Assembly: GCA_005884575.1 (NCBI GenBank)
Contig: VAWW01000015.1
Location: 1 to 64,000, forward strand
Direction: 5' to 3'
DNA length: 64,000 nucleotides
Source of the DNA: Actinomycetota bacterium
GTDB lineage: Bacteria > Actinomycetota > Thermoleophilia > Gaiellales > Gaiellaceae
This document shows, piece after piece, positions 16,386 to 24,527 of the stretch. The translations under genes and the position numbers were made by a program. How positions within the stretch are numbered: the first letter of the stretch is position 1; each line of letters starts with the position of its first letter. The notes below the pieces were generated by a model, which searched no databases, was not told the DNA's origin, and was given only the letters and a program-made list of their open reading frames with translations.

Positions 16386-17082
16386 TCGTCGCTCGGGCGT
16401 CGTAGATCCACGGCTCGTCCCCCTCGGGGCGCCAGGCCGGCAGCCCGGCGACCTCCGTGTTCGGCTCGAGCGGCGGCAGGAGCGAGGGACAGACGAGCGG
16501 ATGCGCGAAGGCGGGGTTGCGGCCGCCGCCGGGGACGTACGGCTCGAGCGCCGCGTCCGCGCGGCGCAGGAGCCCGGTCTCCGCGGCGAGCGCGCCGCCG
16601 ACGGCCGCGTAGCCCTCCTCGTGCAGCTGGCGGACGTGCTCCTGCCAGCCGGGCGTGGGTTCGGCCCGGTCGCTGAGGAAGACCCGCGCGCCGTCAGCGT
16701 CGCGCGGAGCGATCTCGAGCTCGCGCTCGAGCGGCTCGTTGCCGAGCTCGGCGAGCCAGAAGCGGTGCTCCTCGACCAGGTCGACGGCGAGCCGGTAGCG
16801 GCCCGGCGGGATCGGCGCCCGCAGGCGCAGCGGAAGGCGGGTGCGCGTCTCCGGCTCGACCGGTGACGCGAGCGGTGTCCGCGGCCCATCCCAGACAATC
16901 GGGTTGCCGCGCTCGTCGAGCCAGTGGTACGAGAGGAAGAGCCCGTCCTCGTCGCCGCGCGTGCGCCAGGTCGCGGAGCCCGTGTTCTCCAGCTCGACCG
17001 TCGCGACCTGCGACGCGCCGGCCTGCGGCGGGTCGAGCTCGAGTGCGTGCCAGCGCACGACGAGCGGGGCTCTGCTCTCCAT
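16348..17082 (-). CDS. Protein with Ig-like carbohydrate-export-type domain, function unknown
   Basis: A 244-residue protein without signal peptide. The first 115 residues form a beta-rich domain (ELENTGSATWRTRG, LFLSYHWLDERGNPIVWDG, PIPPGRYRLAVDLVEEHRFW) resembling the CARDB/Wzt C-terminal style Ig-like fold that binds carbohydrate or mediates protein contacts. The remainder is charged and unrecognised. It sits on the opposite strand between wzm and hemE, overlapping the end of wzm. A partner of the exporter or a glycan-modifying step is plausible from location only. Confidence 0.65.
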   Translation of the reverse strand: MESRAPLVVRWHALELDPPQAGASQVATVELENTGSATWRTRGDEDGLFLSYHWLDERGNPIVWDGPRTPLASPVEPETRTRLPLRLRAPIPPGRYRLAVDLVEEHRFWLAELGNEPLERELEIAPRDADGARVFLSDRAEPTPGWQEHVRQLHEEGYAAVGGALAAETGLLRRADAALEPYVPGGGRNPAFAHPLVCPSLLPPLEPNTEVAGLPAWRPEGDEPWIYDARATIRLRSRSGRRRG

Positions 17083-17104
17083 CGCCGGGCTAGTCTAGGT
17101 TTCC

Positions 17105-18136
17105 GTGAGCGACCCTCTCCTCGTCCGCGCGGCGCGGCGCGAGCCCGTCGAGCACACCCCCGTGTGGTTCATGCGGCAGGCCGGCCGCTCGCTGCCCGAG
17201 TACCGCAAGCTCCGCGAGCGCTACGGGCTCTTCGACATCGTCGCCGAGCCGGAGCTCTGCGCCGAGGTGACGCTGCAGCCGGTGCGCCGGCACAACGTCG
17301 ACGCTGCGGTGATGTTCACGGACATCATGTTTCCGGTCCTCTCGATGGGCGTCGACGTCGAGCTGGTCGAGAACCTCGGTCCGGTGATTCGGCAGCCGGT
17401 CCGGAGCGCCGCGGACGTCGAGCGACTCGCGGTCACCGATCCGGAGGAATCGGTGCCGACAATCCTCGAGGCGGTGCGGCTCGTGCGCGCGGAGCTGCGG
17501 GACGACCAGGCGGTGATCGGCTTCGCCGGCGGTCCGTTCACCGTCGCGGGCTACCTCGTCGAGGGGCGGCCGAGCCGGGAGTTCCTCGCCGTGAAGTCGC
17601 TGATGTACAACGAGCCGCGCGTCTGGCACGCCCTGATGGAGAAGCTCGCCGACCAGTTCGCGCGCTACGTCGTTGCGAAGGCGCGTGCCGGTGCGGACGC
17701 GATCCAGCTCTTCGACTCGTGGGTCGGCGCGCTCTCGCTGGCGGACTACGAGGAGTTCGTGGCGCCGTGGTCGGCGCGGATCCTCGCCGCGGTCGACGTG
17801 CCGACGATCCACTTCGGGACGGGGACGTCGACGCTGCTCGGTTCGATGGCGGCCGCGGGCGGCGACGTGATCGGGCTCGACTGGCGCATACCGCTCGACC
17901 GGGGCTGGGAGGAGGTCGGCGAGGAGCACGGCGTGCAGGGAAACCTCGACCCGGCGCTGCTGCTCGGCCCGTGGGAGCGTGTCGAGGCGGCGACGCTGGA
18001 CATCCTGGAGCGCGCGGCGGGCCGCGCCGGGCACATCTTCAACCTCGGCCACGGCGTCCTCCCGGGGACCGATCCGGCCGCGCTTGGACGATTGACGGCG
18101 CTGGTTCAGGAGCGAACCGTCGAAGCGCGGGTCTGA
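17105..18136 (+). CDS. hemE: Uroporphyrinogen decarboxylase
   Basis: A 343-residue enzyme decarboxylating uroporphyrinogen III to coproporphyrinogen III in the cytoplasm. The family signature PVWFMRQAGRSLPEYRKLR is at about residues 19-37, with MFTDIMFPVLSMG and GFAGGPFTVAGYL further on. Length matches bacterial HemE. The GTG start 17105 follows the minus-strand gene by 22 bp in a divergent gap. hemH follows after an inserted RAYT gene, so the ancestral arrangement was probably hemE-hemH. Confidence 0.92.
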   Translation: MSDPLLVRAARREPVEHTPVWFMRQAGRSLPEYRKLRERYGLFDIVAEPELCAEVTLQPVRRHNVDAAVMFTDIMFPVLSMGVDVELVENLGPVIRQPVRSAADVERLAVTDPEESVPTILEAVRLVRAELRDDQAVIGFAGGPFTVAGYLVEGRPSREFLAVKSLMYNEPRVWHALMEKLADQFARYVVAKARAGADAIQLFDSWVGALSLADYEEFVAPWSARILAAVDVPTIHFGTGTSTLLGSMAAAGGDVIGLDWRIPLDRGWEEVGEEHGVQGNLDPALLLGPWERVEAATLDILERAAGRAGHIFNLGHGVLPGTDPAALGRLTALVQERTVEARV

Positions 18137-18172
18137 GCCTCCGCCGAGCCGGCGGCCACCCATGGCCCGAAC

Positions 18173-18210
18173 AGCCACGACCCGGGACCTCCCCCGGTCC
18201 AGGTCCCGGG
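18173..18210. repeat. REP-like palindrome, copy 2 (left of RAYT)
   Basis: A perfect 10-bp inverted repeat (CCCGGGACCT at 18181-18190, AGGTCCCGGG at 18201-18210) with a 10-nt loop, preceded by the conserved flank AGCCACGA. It lies in the 167-bp gap between hemE and the RAYT gene. The copy on the other side of the RAYT gene is inverted and matches over 38 bp with two mismatches. Confidence 0.85.
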
Positions 18211-18303
18211 GCGTGTCTGTCGGGATCCTGTCACGTGTGCCGAAAGTGTGACTCTCGGTCGTCGCGGGCTTCCGGAGCGCGCCGGCGCGCGTACCGTGGC
18301 CGT

Positions 18304-18981
18304 ATGCCGAAGAAGCCGCGCAGCGAGCTCGCCCCGGGGCTCGTTCACGTCACGAACCGCGGCAATAGGCGCGCGGACATCATCACAGCCGAGCGCGACG
18401 TCCGCCGCTTCGAGGACTTTCTCGAGGATGCCGTGCGTCGCTCGGGTGTCACTTGCCACGCGTTTTGCCTCATGCCGAACCACGTCCATCTCGTCTTCGA
18501 GGTCGAGACGATCGAGGCGCTGTCGAAGACGATGCAACGGCTGAACGGCAGGTACGCGCAGTGGTTCAACCTGACCTATGGCTTCAACGGTCATCTCTTC
18601 CAGGGTCCGTACGGCGCCGTCGCCGCACAGTCTGAGTCGCACGCACTCGAAATGATCCGGTACGTCGTTCTGAACCCGGTTCGCGCAGGTTTATGCGCCC
18701 GTCCCGCGGCGTGGCCGTGGAGCAGCTACCTCGCGACAATCGGCGCGGTCGAGAAGCCGCGGTACCTGACGATCGACTGGGTCCTCGGCCTCTTCGCCGA
18801 CGACGTCACGCTCGCACGCGAACGCTACAAGACCTTCGTCGCCGAAGGGATCGTGGCTCCGACGGCCCTCTCCCGAAAGCCGCTGTCCCGGGACCTGGAC
18901 CGGGGGAGGACCCGGGTCATGGCTCCGCTGGCCGGTGTGCCGCCGGTGTTTCCGGTGCCTCCGGTAGCGTCGCGCGCATGA
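18304..18981 (+). CDS. REP-associated tyrosine transposase (RAYT, Y1/IS200-like)
   Basis: A 225-residue Y1 HUH nuclease. MPNHVHLVFE holds the His-Val-His metal site at residues 60-62, and YVVLNPVRAGL supplies the candidate catalytic Tyr near 120. HVTNRGNRRADII at the N-terminus is typical of RAYTs, which nick single-stranded REP hairpins rather than move a full insertion sequence. Inverted REP-like palindromes lie upstream (18173-18210) and inside the 3' end of the gene (18887-18924), the latter encoding about a dozen C-terminal residues. The stop overlaps the hemH ATG (ATGA), so hemH may be translated from the same message. Confidence 0.88.
   Translation: MPKKPRSELAPGLVHVTNRGNRRADIITAERDVRRFEDFLEDAVRRSGVTCHAFCLMPNHVHLVFEVETIEALSKTMQRLNGRYAQWFNLTYGFNGHLFQGPYGAVAAQSESHALEMIRYVVLNPVRAGLCARPAAWPWSSYLATIGAVEKPRYLTIDWVLGLFADDVTLARERYKTFVAEGIVAPTALSRKPLSRDLDRGRTRVMAPLAGVPPVFPVPPVASRA
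18887..18924. repeat. REP-like palindrome, copy 3 (right of RAYT, inverted)
   Basis: Reverse-orientation copy of the element at 18173-18210. One arm is CCCGGGACCT, the other differs by one base (AGGACCCGGG), and the AGCCATGA flank reads on the complementary strand. It lies within the RAYT coding sequence, about 60 nt before its stop. Confidence 0.85.
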
Positions 18982-19862
18982 CTCGCGCAGCCGTCGTTCT
19001 CATGGCGTACGGTTCGCCCGAGCGGCTCGCCGACGTGCCCGCGTACTACGCCGACATTCGCGGCGGGCGGCCGATTCGGCCCGAGCTGCTCGACGATCTG
19101 ACGGAGCGGTACCGACGGCTCGGGATCGAGGATTCGAATCCGCTCAACGCGATCACCGAGCAGACGCGCGCCGCGCTGGAGGGCGAGCTGCAGCTGCCGG
19201 TCTTCACCGGCATGAAGCACTGGACACCGCGCATCGCCGACGCGGCCGACGCCGCGCTCGCAACCGGCGCCGACACGATCGTCGGCCTCGTCCTCGCGCC
19301 GCACTACTCGCGACTCTCGATCGCCGGCTACCGCGCGCAGCTCGAGGACGTGCTCGCCGGCCGCGCACAGCTGGCCTTCGTCGAGAGCTGGCACGATGAC
19401 CCCGGCTTCGTCGAGATCCTCGCCGACAGGATCCGCGGCACCGACGCCCACGTCGTCTTCACCGCGCACTCGCTGCCGGAGCGGATCCTCGCGGAGGGCG
19501 ACCCGTACAAGGACCAGCTGCTCGAGACGAGCCGACTGGTCGCCGAGGCGGCGGGCGTCGGCGACTGGAGCTTCTCCTTCCAGAGCGAGTCGCCGACCGG
19601 CGAGCCGTGGCTCGGTCCGGACATCCTCGACCACCTCGACGCGCTCCACGCGGCCGGCACGACGCGCGTCCTCGTCTGTCCGGTGGGGTTCGTCAGCGAC
19701 CACCTCGAGATCCGGTGGGACATCGACACCGAGGCTCGGGAGAAGGCGGCCGAGCTCGACCTCGACCTCGAGCGGATCGAGATGCCGAACGCCGACCCGT
19801 CCTTCGTCCGCGTGCTTGCCGGAATCGTCCGACGGGCGCTGCGGGTACCCTCGGCCGCGTGA
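18978..19862 (+). CDS. hemH: Ferrochelatase (probably coproporphyrin ferrochelatase)
   Basis: A 294-residue ferrochelatase inserting Fe2+ into the porphyrin. Key segments are VVLMAYGSPERLADVPAYY at the N-terminus, GMKHWTPRIADA, VLAPHYSRLSI with the catalytic His, FTAHSLPERI and SFQSESPTGEPWLGPD. In Actinobacteria this protein normally acts on coproporphyrin III before ChdC, so the name cpfC may be more accurate; that is family knowledge, not visible here. The start overlaps the RAYT stop and the end overlaps the GTG of the Wzt gene, giving a four-gene coupled string. Confidence 0.9.
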   Translation: MTRAAVVLMAYGSPERLADVPAYYADIRGGRPIRPELLDDLTERYRRLGIEDSNPLNAITEQTRAALEGELQLPVFTGMKHWTPRIADAADAALATGADTIVGLVLAPHYSRLSIAGYRAQLEDVLAGRAQLAFVESWHDDPGFVEILADRIRGTDAHVVFTAHSLPERILAEGDPYKDQLLETSRLVAEAAGVGDWSFSFQSESPTGEPWLGPDILDHLDALHAAGTTRVLVCPVGFVSDHLEIRWDIDTEAREKAAELDLDLERIEMPNADPSFVRVLAGIVRRALRVPSAA

Positions 19863-21061
19863 AGCCGGGCGAGATCGCCGTCGAGCACGCGGCGCGGCGC
19901 TTCCGCGTGTACCCGCGCGAGACGCGGACGCTCAAGGATCTCGTCGTCGCGCGCGGCCGCACGCGCGGCACCGACGTGTGGGCCCTCCGCGACGTCTCGT
20001 TCCACGTCGGCCCCGCGAGCGCCGTCGGCCTCGTCGGCCGCAACGGCTCCGGCAAGACGACGCTTCTGCGGCTGCTCTCGGGGATCATCAAACCGACCTC
20101 CGGCCGCGCAGAGGTCGGCGGCCGCGTCGGCTCGCTGCTCGAGCTCGGCGCCGGATTCCACCCGGAGATGACCGGGCGCGAGAACGTCTTCCTGCAAGGC
20201 TCGATCCACGGCCTGCGCCGTGCACAGATCCGCGAGAAGCTGGACGAGATCGTCGCCTTCGCAGGACTCGAGCAGTTCATCGACCTACCTGTGCGGACGT
20301 ACTCGTCGGGGATGTACATGCGCCTCGGCTTCGCGATCGCCTCGCACATCGAGGCGGACGTGCTCCTGCTCGACGAGGTCTTCGCCGTCGGCGACGAGGC
20401 GTTCCAGCGCAAGTGCTTCGGCAAGATCTTCGAGTTCAAGCAGCGCGGGGGGACGATCGTCTTCGTCTCGCACGACGCTGCCGCCGTCGAGCGCCTCTGC
20501 GACCGCGCTGTCCTGCTCAGACAGGGCGAGGTCGCGTTCGACGGGCCGACGCACGAGGCGATCGTCCAGTACCGGCGCCTGCTCGCCGGCGAGCGCGATC
20601 CCGAGGAGCGCGGCGCGGGCCTGAAGGAGTGGGGCAGCGGCGAGGCGCGTATCGCCGCGCTGCGCCTGCTCGGCCCCGACGGCGACGAGCGGCAGCAGTT
20701 CCTCGCAGGAGAGCCGATTGCCGTCGCGCTGACAGCCGCAGCCGAGCAACCGCTGGACGCGCCGCGACTCACGTGGGAGCTCCGGGACGACTCGTCGCTG
20801 CTGCTCGCATCGGGGTCGCAGCCACTCTCGGAGCTCGGCTGGCGCGCGCCCGGCGAGCTCGCGCTCCGCTTCGAGATCGAGCAGCCGCCCCTCGCCGACG
20901 GGCGCTTCCACCTCCGCTTCGGCCTCGCCGACGCCGACGGCGGGCACATCTACCACTGGCTCGACGACGCGCTGACGTTCGTCGTCTACCCGAGCGAGGG
21001 CGACCGCGGGATGATGCGGATCGACGGCCGCTGGACGGCCGAGGTGACCGTCACCGCATGA
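19859..21061 (+). CDS. Polysaccharide ABC exporter ATPase (Wzt family) with C-terminal carbohydrate-binding domain
   Basis: A 400-residue protein. The nucleotide-binding domain shows Walker A GRNGSGKTT, Q-loop region ELGAGFHPEMTGREN, signature YSSGMYMRLGFA and Walker B VLLLDEVFAVGD, all typical of Wzt/TagH/KpsT. Residues from about 250 form a beta-sandwich Wzt C-terminal domain (LTWELRDDSSLL, LRFEIEQPPLADGRF), which in O9a-type systems recognises the capped glycan terminus. The partner permease is at 15585. GTG 19859 overlaps the hemH stop. Confidence 0.88.
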   Translation: MKPGEIAVEHAARRFRVYPRETRTLKDLVVARGRTRGTDVWALRDVSFHVGPASAVGLVGRNGSGKTTLLRLLSGIIKPTSGRAEVGGRVGSLLELGAGFHPEMTGRENVFLQGSIHGLRRAQIREKLDEIVAFAGLEQFIDLPVRTYSSGMYMRLGFAIASHIEADVLLLDEVFAVGDEAFQRKCFGKIFEFKQRGGTIVFVSHDAAAVERLCDRAVLLRQGEVAFDGPTHEAIVQYRRLLAGERDPEERGAGLKEWGSGEARIAALRLLGPDGDERQQFLAGEPIAVALTAAAEQPLDAPRLTWELRDDSSLLLASGSQPLSELGWRAPGELALRFEIEQPPLADGRFHLRFGLADADGGHIYHWLDDALTFVVYPSEGDRGMMRIDGRWTAEVTVTA

Positions 21062-21330
21062 GTTCCCGGACGTGTCCGGACTGGCCGCGGCTGATGGAGA
21101 TCGCCCCTGACCTGCAGTTCAAGCACTACACCGTGGCCGAGACGCGCCTGCCCGGCGAGGTGCTGATGAAGATTCCGGACGTCGCACTGGCCGAGGTCGC
21201 GATCTGCTGCGACCTCGAGCACCACGTGTTCTACGCCGCGCACACCGATCCGCAAGTCGCCGAGGCGCTCCGCAGCACCCACTGGTTCGAGGTGCACGAG
21301 TGGTCGCAGCGCGGACCCGGGTCAGGCTGA
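21058..21330 (+). CDS. Small protein coupled to wzt, function unknown
   Basis: A 90-residue acidic protein containing VAICCDLEHHVFYAAHTDPQ, with two adjacent Cys and several His that could bind metal, though no known metal motif is complete. It starts ATGA over the wzt stop, so it is probably co-translated with the exporter ATPase. Its end overlaps the convergent dehydrogenase by 9 bp. I do not recognise the family. Confidence 0.65.
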   Translation: MSSRTCPDWPRLMEIAPDLQFKHYTVAETRLPGEVLMKIPDVALAEVAICCDLEHHVFYAAHTDPQVAEALRSTHWFEVHEWSQRGPGSG

Positions 21331-22224
21331 GACCGGCGTCAGCAGCGGCTCGCCGCGCTCGAGCGCCAGGACGTTGTCGACGACGATCCGCGCCATCGCG
21401 GAGCGGGTCTCGATCGTCGCGCTGCCGAGGTGCGGCGCGAGGACGACGTTCGGCAGGGACCACAGCTCCTCCGGAACCTGCGGTTCGTGCGCGTAGACGT
21501 CGAGGCCCGCGCTGATCCGGCCCGACACGAGCTCTGCGACGAGCGCGTCCTCGTCGATGATCGCGCCGCGCGCGGTGTTGACGAGCGTCGCGCCGTCATG
21601 GAGGAGCGCAAGCCGCCGCGCGTCGATCAGGCCTGTCGTCTCCGCGCTGAGCGGCACGTGCAGCGAGACGACGTCGGCCTCTCCGAGCAGCGCGTCGAGC
21701 TCCCGGTACTGAGCGAGATCGGTCTCGACCTCGTGCCGTTGCGTGTAGAGCACGCGCATGTCGAAGCCGCGGGCGCGCCGCGCGACCGCGCTGCCGATCC
21801 GGCCGAGGCCGACGATCCCGAGCGTCGCGCCGCCCACGTCGTGGCCGAGGAACAGGCCCGCGAACCACGGCGTTGTCCATCCTCCGGCGCGCACGTGCCG
21901 GTCGCCTTCGACGAGCCGCCGCCGCGTCGCGAGCATCAGAGCCATCGCGAGATCCGCGGTGGCGGCGTCCACCACGCCCGGGGTGTTCGTGACCGCCACG
22001 CCCCGCGCTGCGCAGGCCGCGACGTCGATGCGGTCGTAGCCGACGCTGAAGTTCGCGACGAGCCGCAGCGACGGGAGGAGGCCGAGCACGTGCTCGTCGA
22101 CGGTCTCGTTCGGGACGATCAGGGCCTCGACGTCCGGCCGCCGCTCGATCGGGCGCCCGATTTCGACGTCGCGCAGTTCGTCCCACGCGGGACCGGGCAG
22201 GCGGGTCGTGGAAAGAACCTTCAT
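21322..22224 (-). CDS. D-2-hydroxyacid dehydrogenase (glyoxylate/hydroxypyruvate reductase-like)
   Basis: A 300-residue NAD(P)-dependent enzyme of the GhrB/SerA superfamily. The NAD loop GIVGLGRIGSAVARRA lies at about residues 142-157, with LVNTARGAIIDEDAL and a catalytic Arg-Glu-His set (NFSVGYDRID, GLDVYAHEPQVPEELW, LAPHLGSAT). The ATG at 22224 gives the usual N-terminus; longer upstream reading would cross the Rrf2 gene start. It lies divergent from the Rrf2-type regulator with 21 bp between the starts. Substrate is not specified by sequence. Confidence 0.85.
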   Translation of the reverse strand: MKVLSTTRLPGPAWDELRDVEIGRPIERRPDVEALIVPNETVDEHVLGLLPSLRLVANFSVGYDRIDVAACAARGVAVTNTPGVVDAATADLAMALMLATRRRLVEGDRHVRAGGWTTPWFAGLFLGHDVGGATLGIVGLGRIGSAVARRARGFDMRVLYTQRHEVETDLAQYRELDALLGEADVVSLHVPLSAETTGLIDARRLALLHDGATLVNTARGAIIDEDALVAELVSGRISAGLDVYAHEPQVPEELWSLPNVVLAPHLGSATIETRSAMARIVVDNVLALERGEPLLTPVSA

Positions 22225-22245
22225 CGGAGCGCCAATAATGGCGAT

Positions 22246-22701
22246 GTGCGAACGACCGCAAAGGCCGACTACGCCATCCGCGCCGCCGCCGAGCTCGCCG
22301 CCGCCGCCGACGCTCCGGTGAAGGCGGAACGGATCGCCCAGGCCCAGGCCATACCGCTCAAGTTCCTCGAGAACATCCTGCTCGACCTCAAGCACGCGGG
22401 GATCGTCCAGAGCCACCGCGGCCCCGACGGCGGCTATCGGCTCGCGGTTCCGGCCGAGGAGGTCGCGCTCGCGGACGTGATCCGCGCCGTCGAGGGCCCG
22501 CTCGCGAACGTGCGCGGCCAGTCGCCCGACCAGCTCGAGTACGAAGGCTCGGCCGAGCGGCTGCGCGAGGTCTGGGTCGCGGTCCGCGCCAGCCTCCGCT
22601 CGGTGCTGGAGCAGGTGACGCTCGCGGATCTCGCCGGCGGCAAGCTGCCGCCGCACGTCGTCGAGCTGACGAAGGACCCCGAAGCGTGGGTCAGGCGCTA
22701 G
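22246..22701 (+). CDS. Rrf2-family transcriptional regulator without Fe-S cysteines
   Basis: A 151-residue winged-helix protein with the Rrf2 pattern KADYAIRAAAELA, KFLENILLDLKHAGIVQSHRGPDGGYRLA and VALADVIRAVEGPLA. There is no Cys in the protein, so it cannot carry the 2Fe-2S cluster of IscR or NsrR and is more like CymR/CysR-type members. The sulfate uptake operon that ends just downstream on the other strand suggests a role in sulfur supply; that link is inferred. The GTG start is preceded by a short gap shared with the divergent dehydrogenase. Confidence 0.83.
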   Translation: MRTTAKADYAIRAAAELAAAADAPVKAERIAQAQAIPLKFLENILLDLKHAGIVQSHRGPDGGYRLAVPAEEVALADVIRAVEGPLANVRGQSPDQLEYEGSAERLREVWVAVRASLRSVLEQVTLADLAGGKLPPHVVELTKDPEAWVRR

Positions 22702-22743
22702 CGTCTTGGCTCCGGCGCTCCGGGTCAGCCGCGCAGAGGGATA

Positions 22744-22789
22744 CGCGGGCAGAGCCCGCGCATCCTGAAACGGCGCCGCAAGCGGCGCC
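22744..22789. terminator. Bidirectional hairpins between rrf2 and cysA
   Basis: Two perfect hairpins lie in the convergent gap: CGCGGGC/GCCCGCG at 22744-22760 with a 3-nt loop, and GGCGCCGC/GCGGCGCC at 22772-22789 with a 2-nt loop, the latter directly after the cysA stop. No T-tract follows, as is common in high-G+C actinobacteria. Confidence 0.6.
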
Positions 22790-23746
22790 TCAGGCGCTGA
22801 ACGTCCGCTGCCGCGTCGCCCGCACGTAGACGATCTGCCCCGGCTCCAGCTCGAGCTCGTCGGCCTCGTCCCGGCTGAGTTGCGCCGACAGCCGCTCGCC
22901 GTCGTCGCGGACGAGCTCGACGCGCGTCTCGAAGCCCAGGCGTACGATCCGCTCGATCTGCGCCTCCTGCGTCGAGCCGTTCGGCTCCAGCCGCAGCTCG
23001 ACGTCGTGCGGCCGCACCCACGCGTCGCCGAGCCGGTTCACCGGGCCGACGAAGCTCATCACGAACGCGTTCTCCGGATGGTCGTACAGCTCCCGCGGCG
23101 GCGCGATCTGCTCGACGCGACCCCGGTTCATGACGACGATCCGGTCGGCGAGCTCGAGCGCTTCCTCCTGGTCGTGCGTGACGAAGACCGTCGTCACGTG
23201 CACCTCGTCGTGGAGCCGCCGCAGCCACTCCCGCAGCTCGGCGCGGACGCGCGCATCGAGAGCGCCGAACGGCTCGTCGAGCAGGAGCACCTCGGGCTCC
23301 GGCGCGAGCGCGCGCGCCAACGCCATGCGCTGCCGCTGTCCGCCGGAGAGCTGCGCCGGATACCGCTTCCCGAGACCCGCCAGCTGCACGAGGTCGAGCA
23401 GCTGGTCGACGCGGGCGCGGATCTCGGCCTTGGGCCGGCGGCGGATCTTCAGCCCGAACGCGACGTTCTCCCAGACCGTCATGTGCTTGAACGGCGCGTA
23501 GTGCTGGAAGACGAAGCCGACGCCGCGCTTCTGCGGCGCGAGCACCGTCGCCTCCTTGCCGGAGATGAAGACGGCGCCGGTGTCCGGTTGCTCGAGCCCG
23601 GCGATCACGCGCAGCAGGGTCGACTTGCCGCTGCCGCTCGGGCCGAGCAGTGCGGTCAGCGAGCCGCTCTCGACCTCGACCGACACGTCGTCGAGTGCGA
23701 CGAAGTCGCCGAAGCGCTTGCTGACGTTACGCGCCTCGATCGCCAC
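22790..23746 (-). CDS. cysA: Sulfate/thiosulfate ABC transporter ATPase
   Basis: A 318-residue importer ATPase. Walker A is GPSGSGKST near residue 36, the signature [16 protein letters not shown], Walker [13 protein letters not shown], and the switch His in [10 protein letters not shown]-terminal TOBE-like regulatory domain follows (about 230-318). It powers the permeases encoded immediately upstream and its start overlaps cysW by 20 bp. Identity as CysA comes mainly from the sbp-cysT-cysW context, because molybdate and sulfate ATPases are similar. Confidence 0.88.
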   Translation of the reverse strand: MAIEARNVSKRFGDFVALDDVSVEVESGSLTALLGPSGSGKSTLLRVIAGLEQPDTGAVFISGKEATVLAPQKRGVGFVFQHYAPFKHMTVWENVAFGLKIRRRPKAEIRARVDQLLDLVQLAGLGKRYPAQLSGGQRQRMALARALAPEPEVLLLDEPFGALDARVRAELREWLRRLHDEVHVTTVFVTHDQEEALELADRIVVMNRGRVEQIAPPRELYDHPENAFVMSFVGPVNRLGDAWVRPHDVELRLEPNGSTQEAQIERIVRLGFETRVELVRDDGERLSAQLSRDEADELELEPGQIVYVRATRQRTFSA

Positions 23747-24527
23747 GCGTCTCCTCCTTCGGCCGGAACATGGTCATCAAGAGCAGCGTCGCGATCGCGA
23801 GCAGCGCGAGCAGCACCGACGCCGAGTACGCGCCGGTCTCGTTGAACTGGTTCGCGTATGCGTCCTGGACGTAGAGCGTCAGCGTCTGCGTGTGACCGAC
23901 GACGTTGCCGGAGACGACGCTGACCGCACCGAACTCGCCGAGCGAGCGCGCCATCGTCAGCACGACGCCGTACGCGACCGCCCAGCGGATCGCGGGCAGC
24001 GTGATCCGCCGGAACGTCGCGAACGAGGACGCGCCGAGCGTCGCCGCGGCCTCCTCCTGGTCGGTGCCGATCTCACGCAGGACGGGGACGACCTCGCGGA
24101 CGACGAACGGGAGCGACACGAACATCGTCGCGAGCAGGATCGCCGGGAAGGAGAACAGCACCTTGAACGGCAGCCCGTGCAGCCAGCCGCCCGGCCCGTA
24201 GACGAGGATGAGCGCAAGCCCGACGACGACCGGGGACAGCGCGAGCGGCAGGTCGACGAGCGCGTTGACGAGCCCCATCGCCGGGAGCCGGTGCCGCACG
24301 ATCGCAAGCCCGCAGAGGATCCCGAAGACGGTGTTCAGCGGCACCGCGATCAGCGTCACCTCGAGCGTCAGCTTCAGCGCGTGGACGGCGTCGGGATTCG
24401 AGATCGCCGCCCAGAACGGATGCCAGCCGTGCTCGAACGTCCGCCAGAAGATCAGAGCGACGGGCGCGAGCAGCACGACGCCGAGGTAGCCGAGTGCGCC
24501 GAACCGCAGGAGGTATCTACCGATCAT
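23727..24527 (-). CDS. cysW: Sulfate ABC transporter permease CysW
   Basis: A 266-residue inner-membrane permease with six predicted helices. It carries the binding-protein-dependent EAA-type loop [21 protein letters not shown] that docks on the ATPase, and [16 protein letters not shown], characteristic of the CysT/CysW/ModB group. It overlaps cysT by 11 bp and cysA by 20 bp. Start ATG at 24527 has AGGAGG a few bases upstream on the coding strand. Confidence 0.9.
   Translation of the reverse strand: MIGRYLLRFGALGYLGVVLLAPVALIFWRTFEHGWHPFWAAISNPDAVHALKLTLEVTLIAVPLNTVFGILCGLAIVRHRLPAMGLVNALVDLPLALSPVVVGLALILVYGPGGWLHGLPFKVLFSFPAILLATMFVSLPFVVREVVPVLREIGTDQEEAAATLGASSFATFRRITLPAIRWAVAYGVVLTMARSLGEFGAVSVVSGNVVGHTQTLTLYVQDAYANQFNETGAYSASVLLALLAIATLLLMTMFRPKEETRGDRGA

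Noticed and set aside
18304-18981. A complete IS200/IS605 insertion sequence
   Set aside because: No tnpB/IscB partner is present and the protein has RAYT features with flanking REP palindromes.
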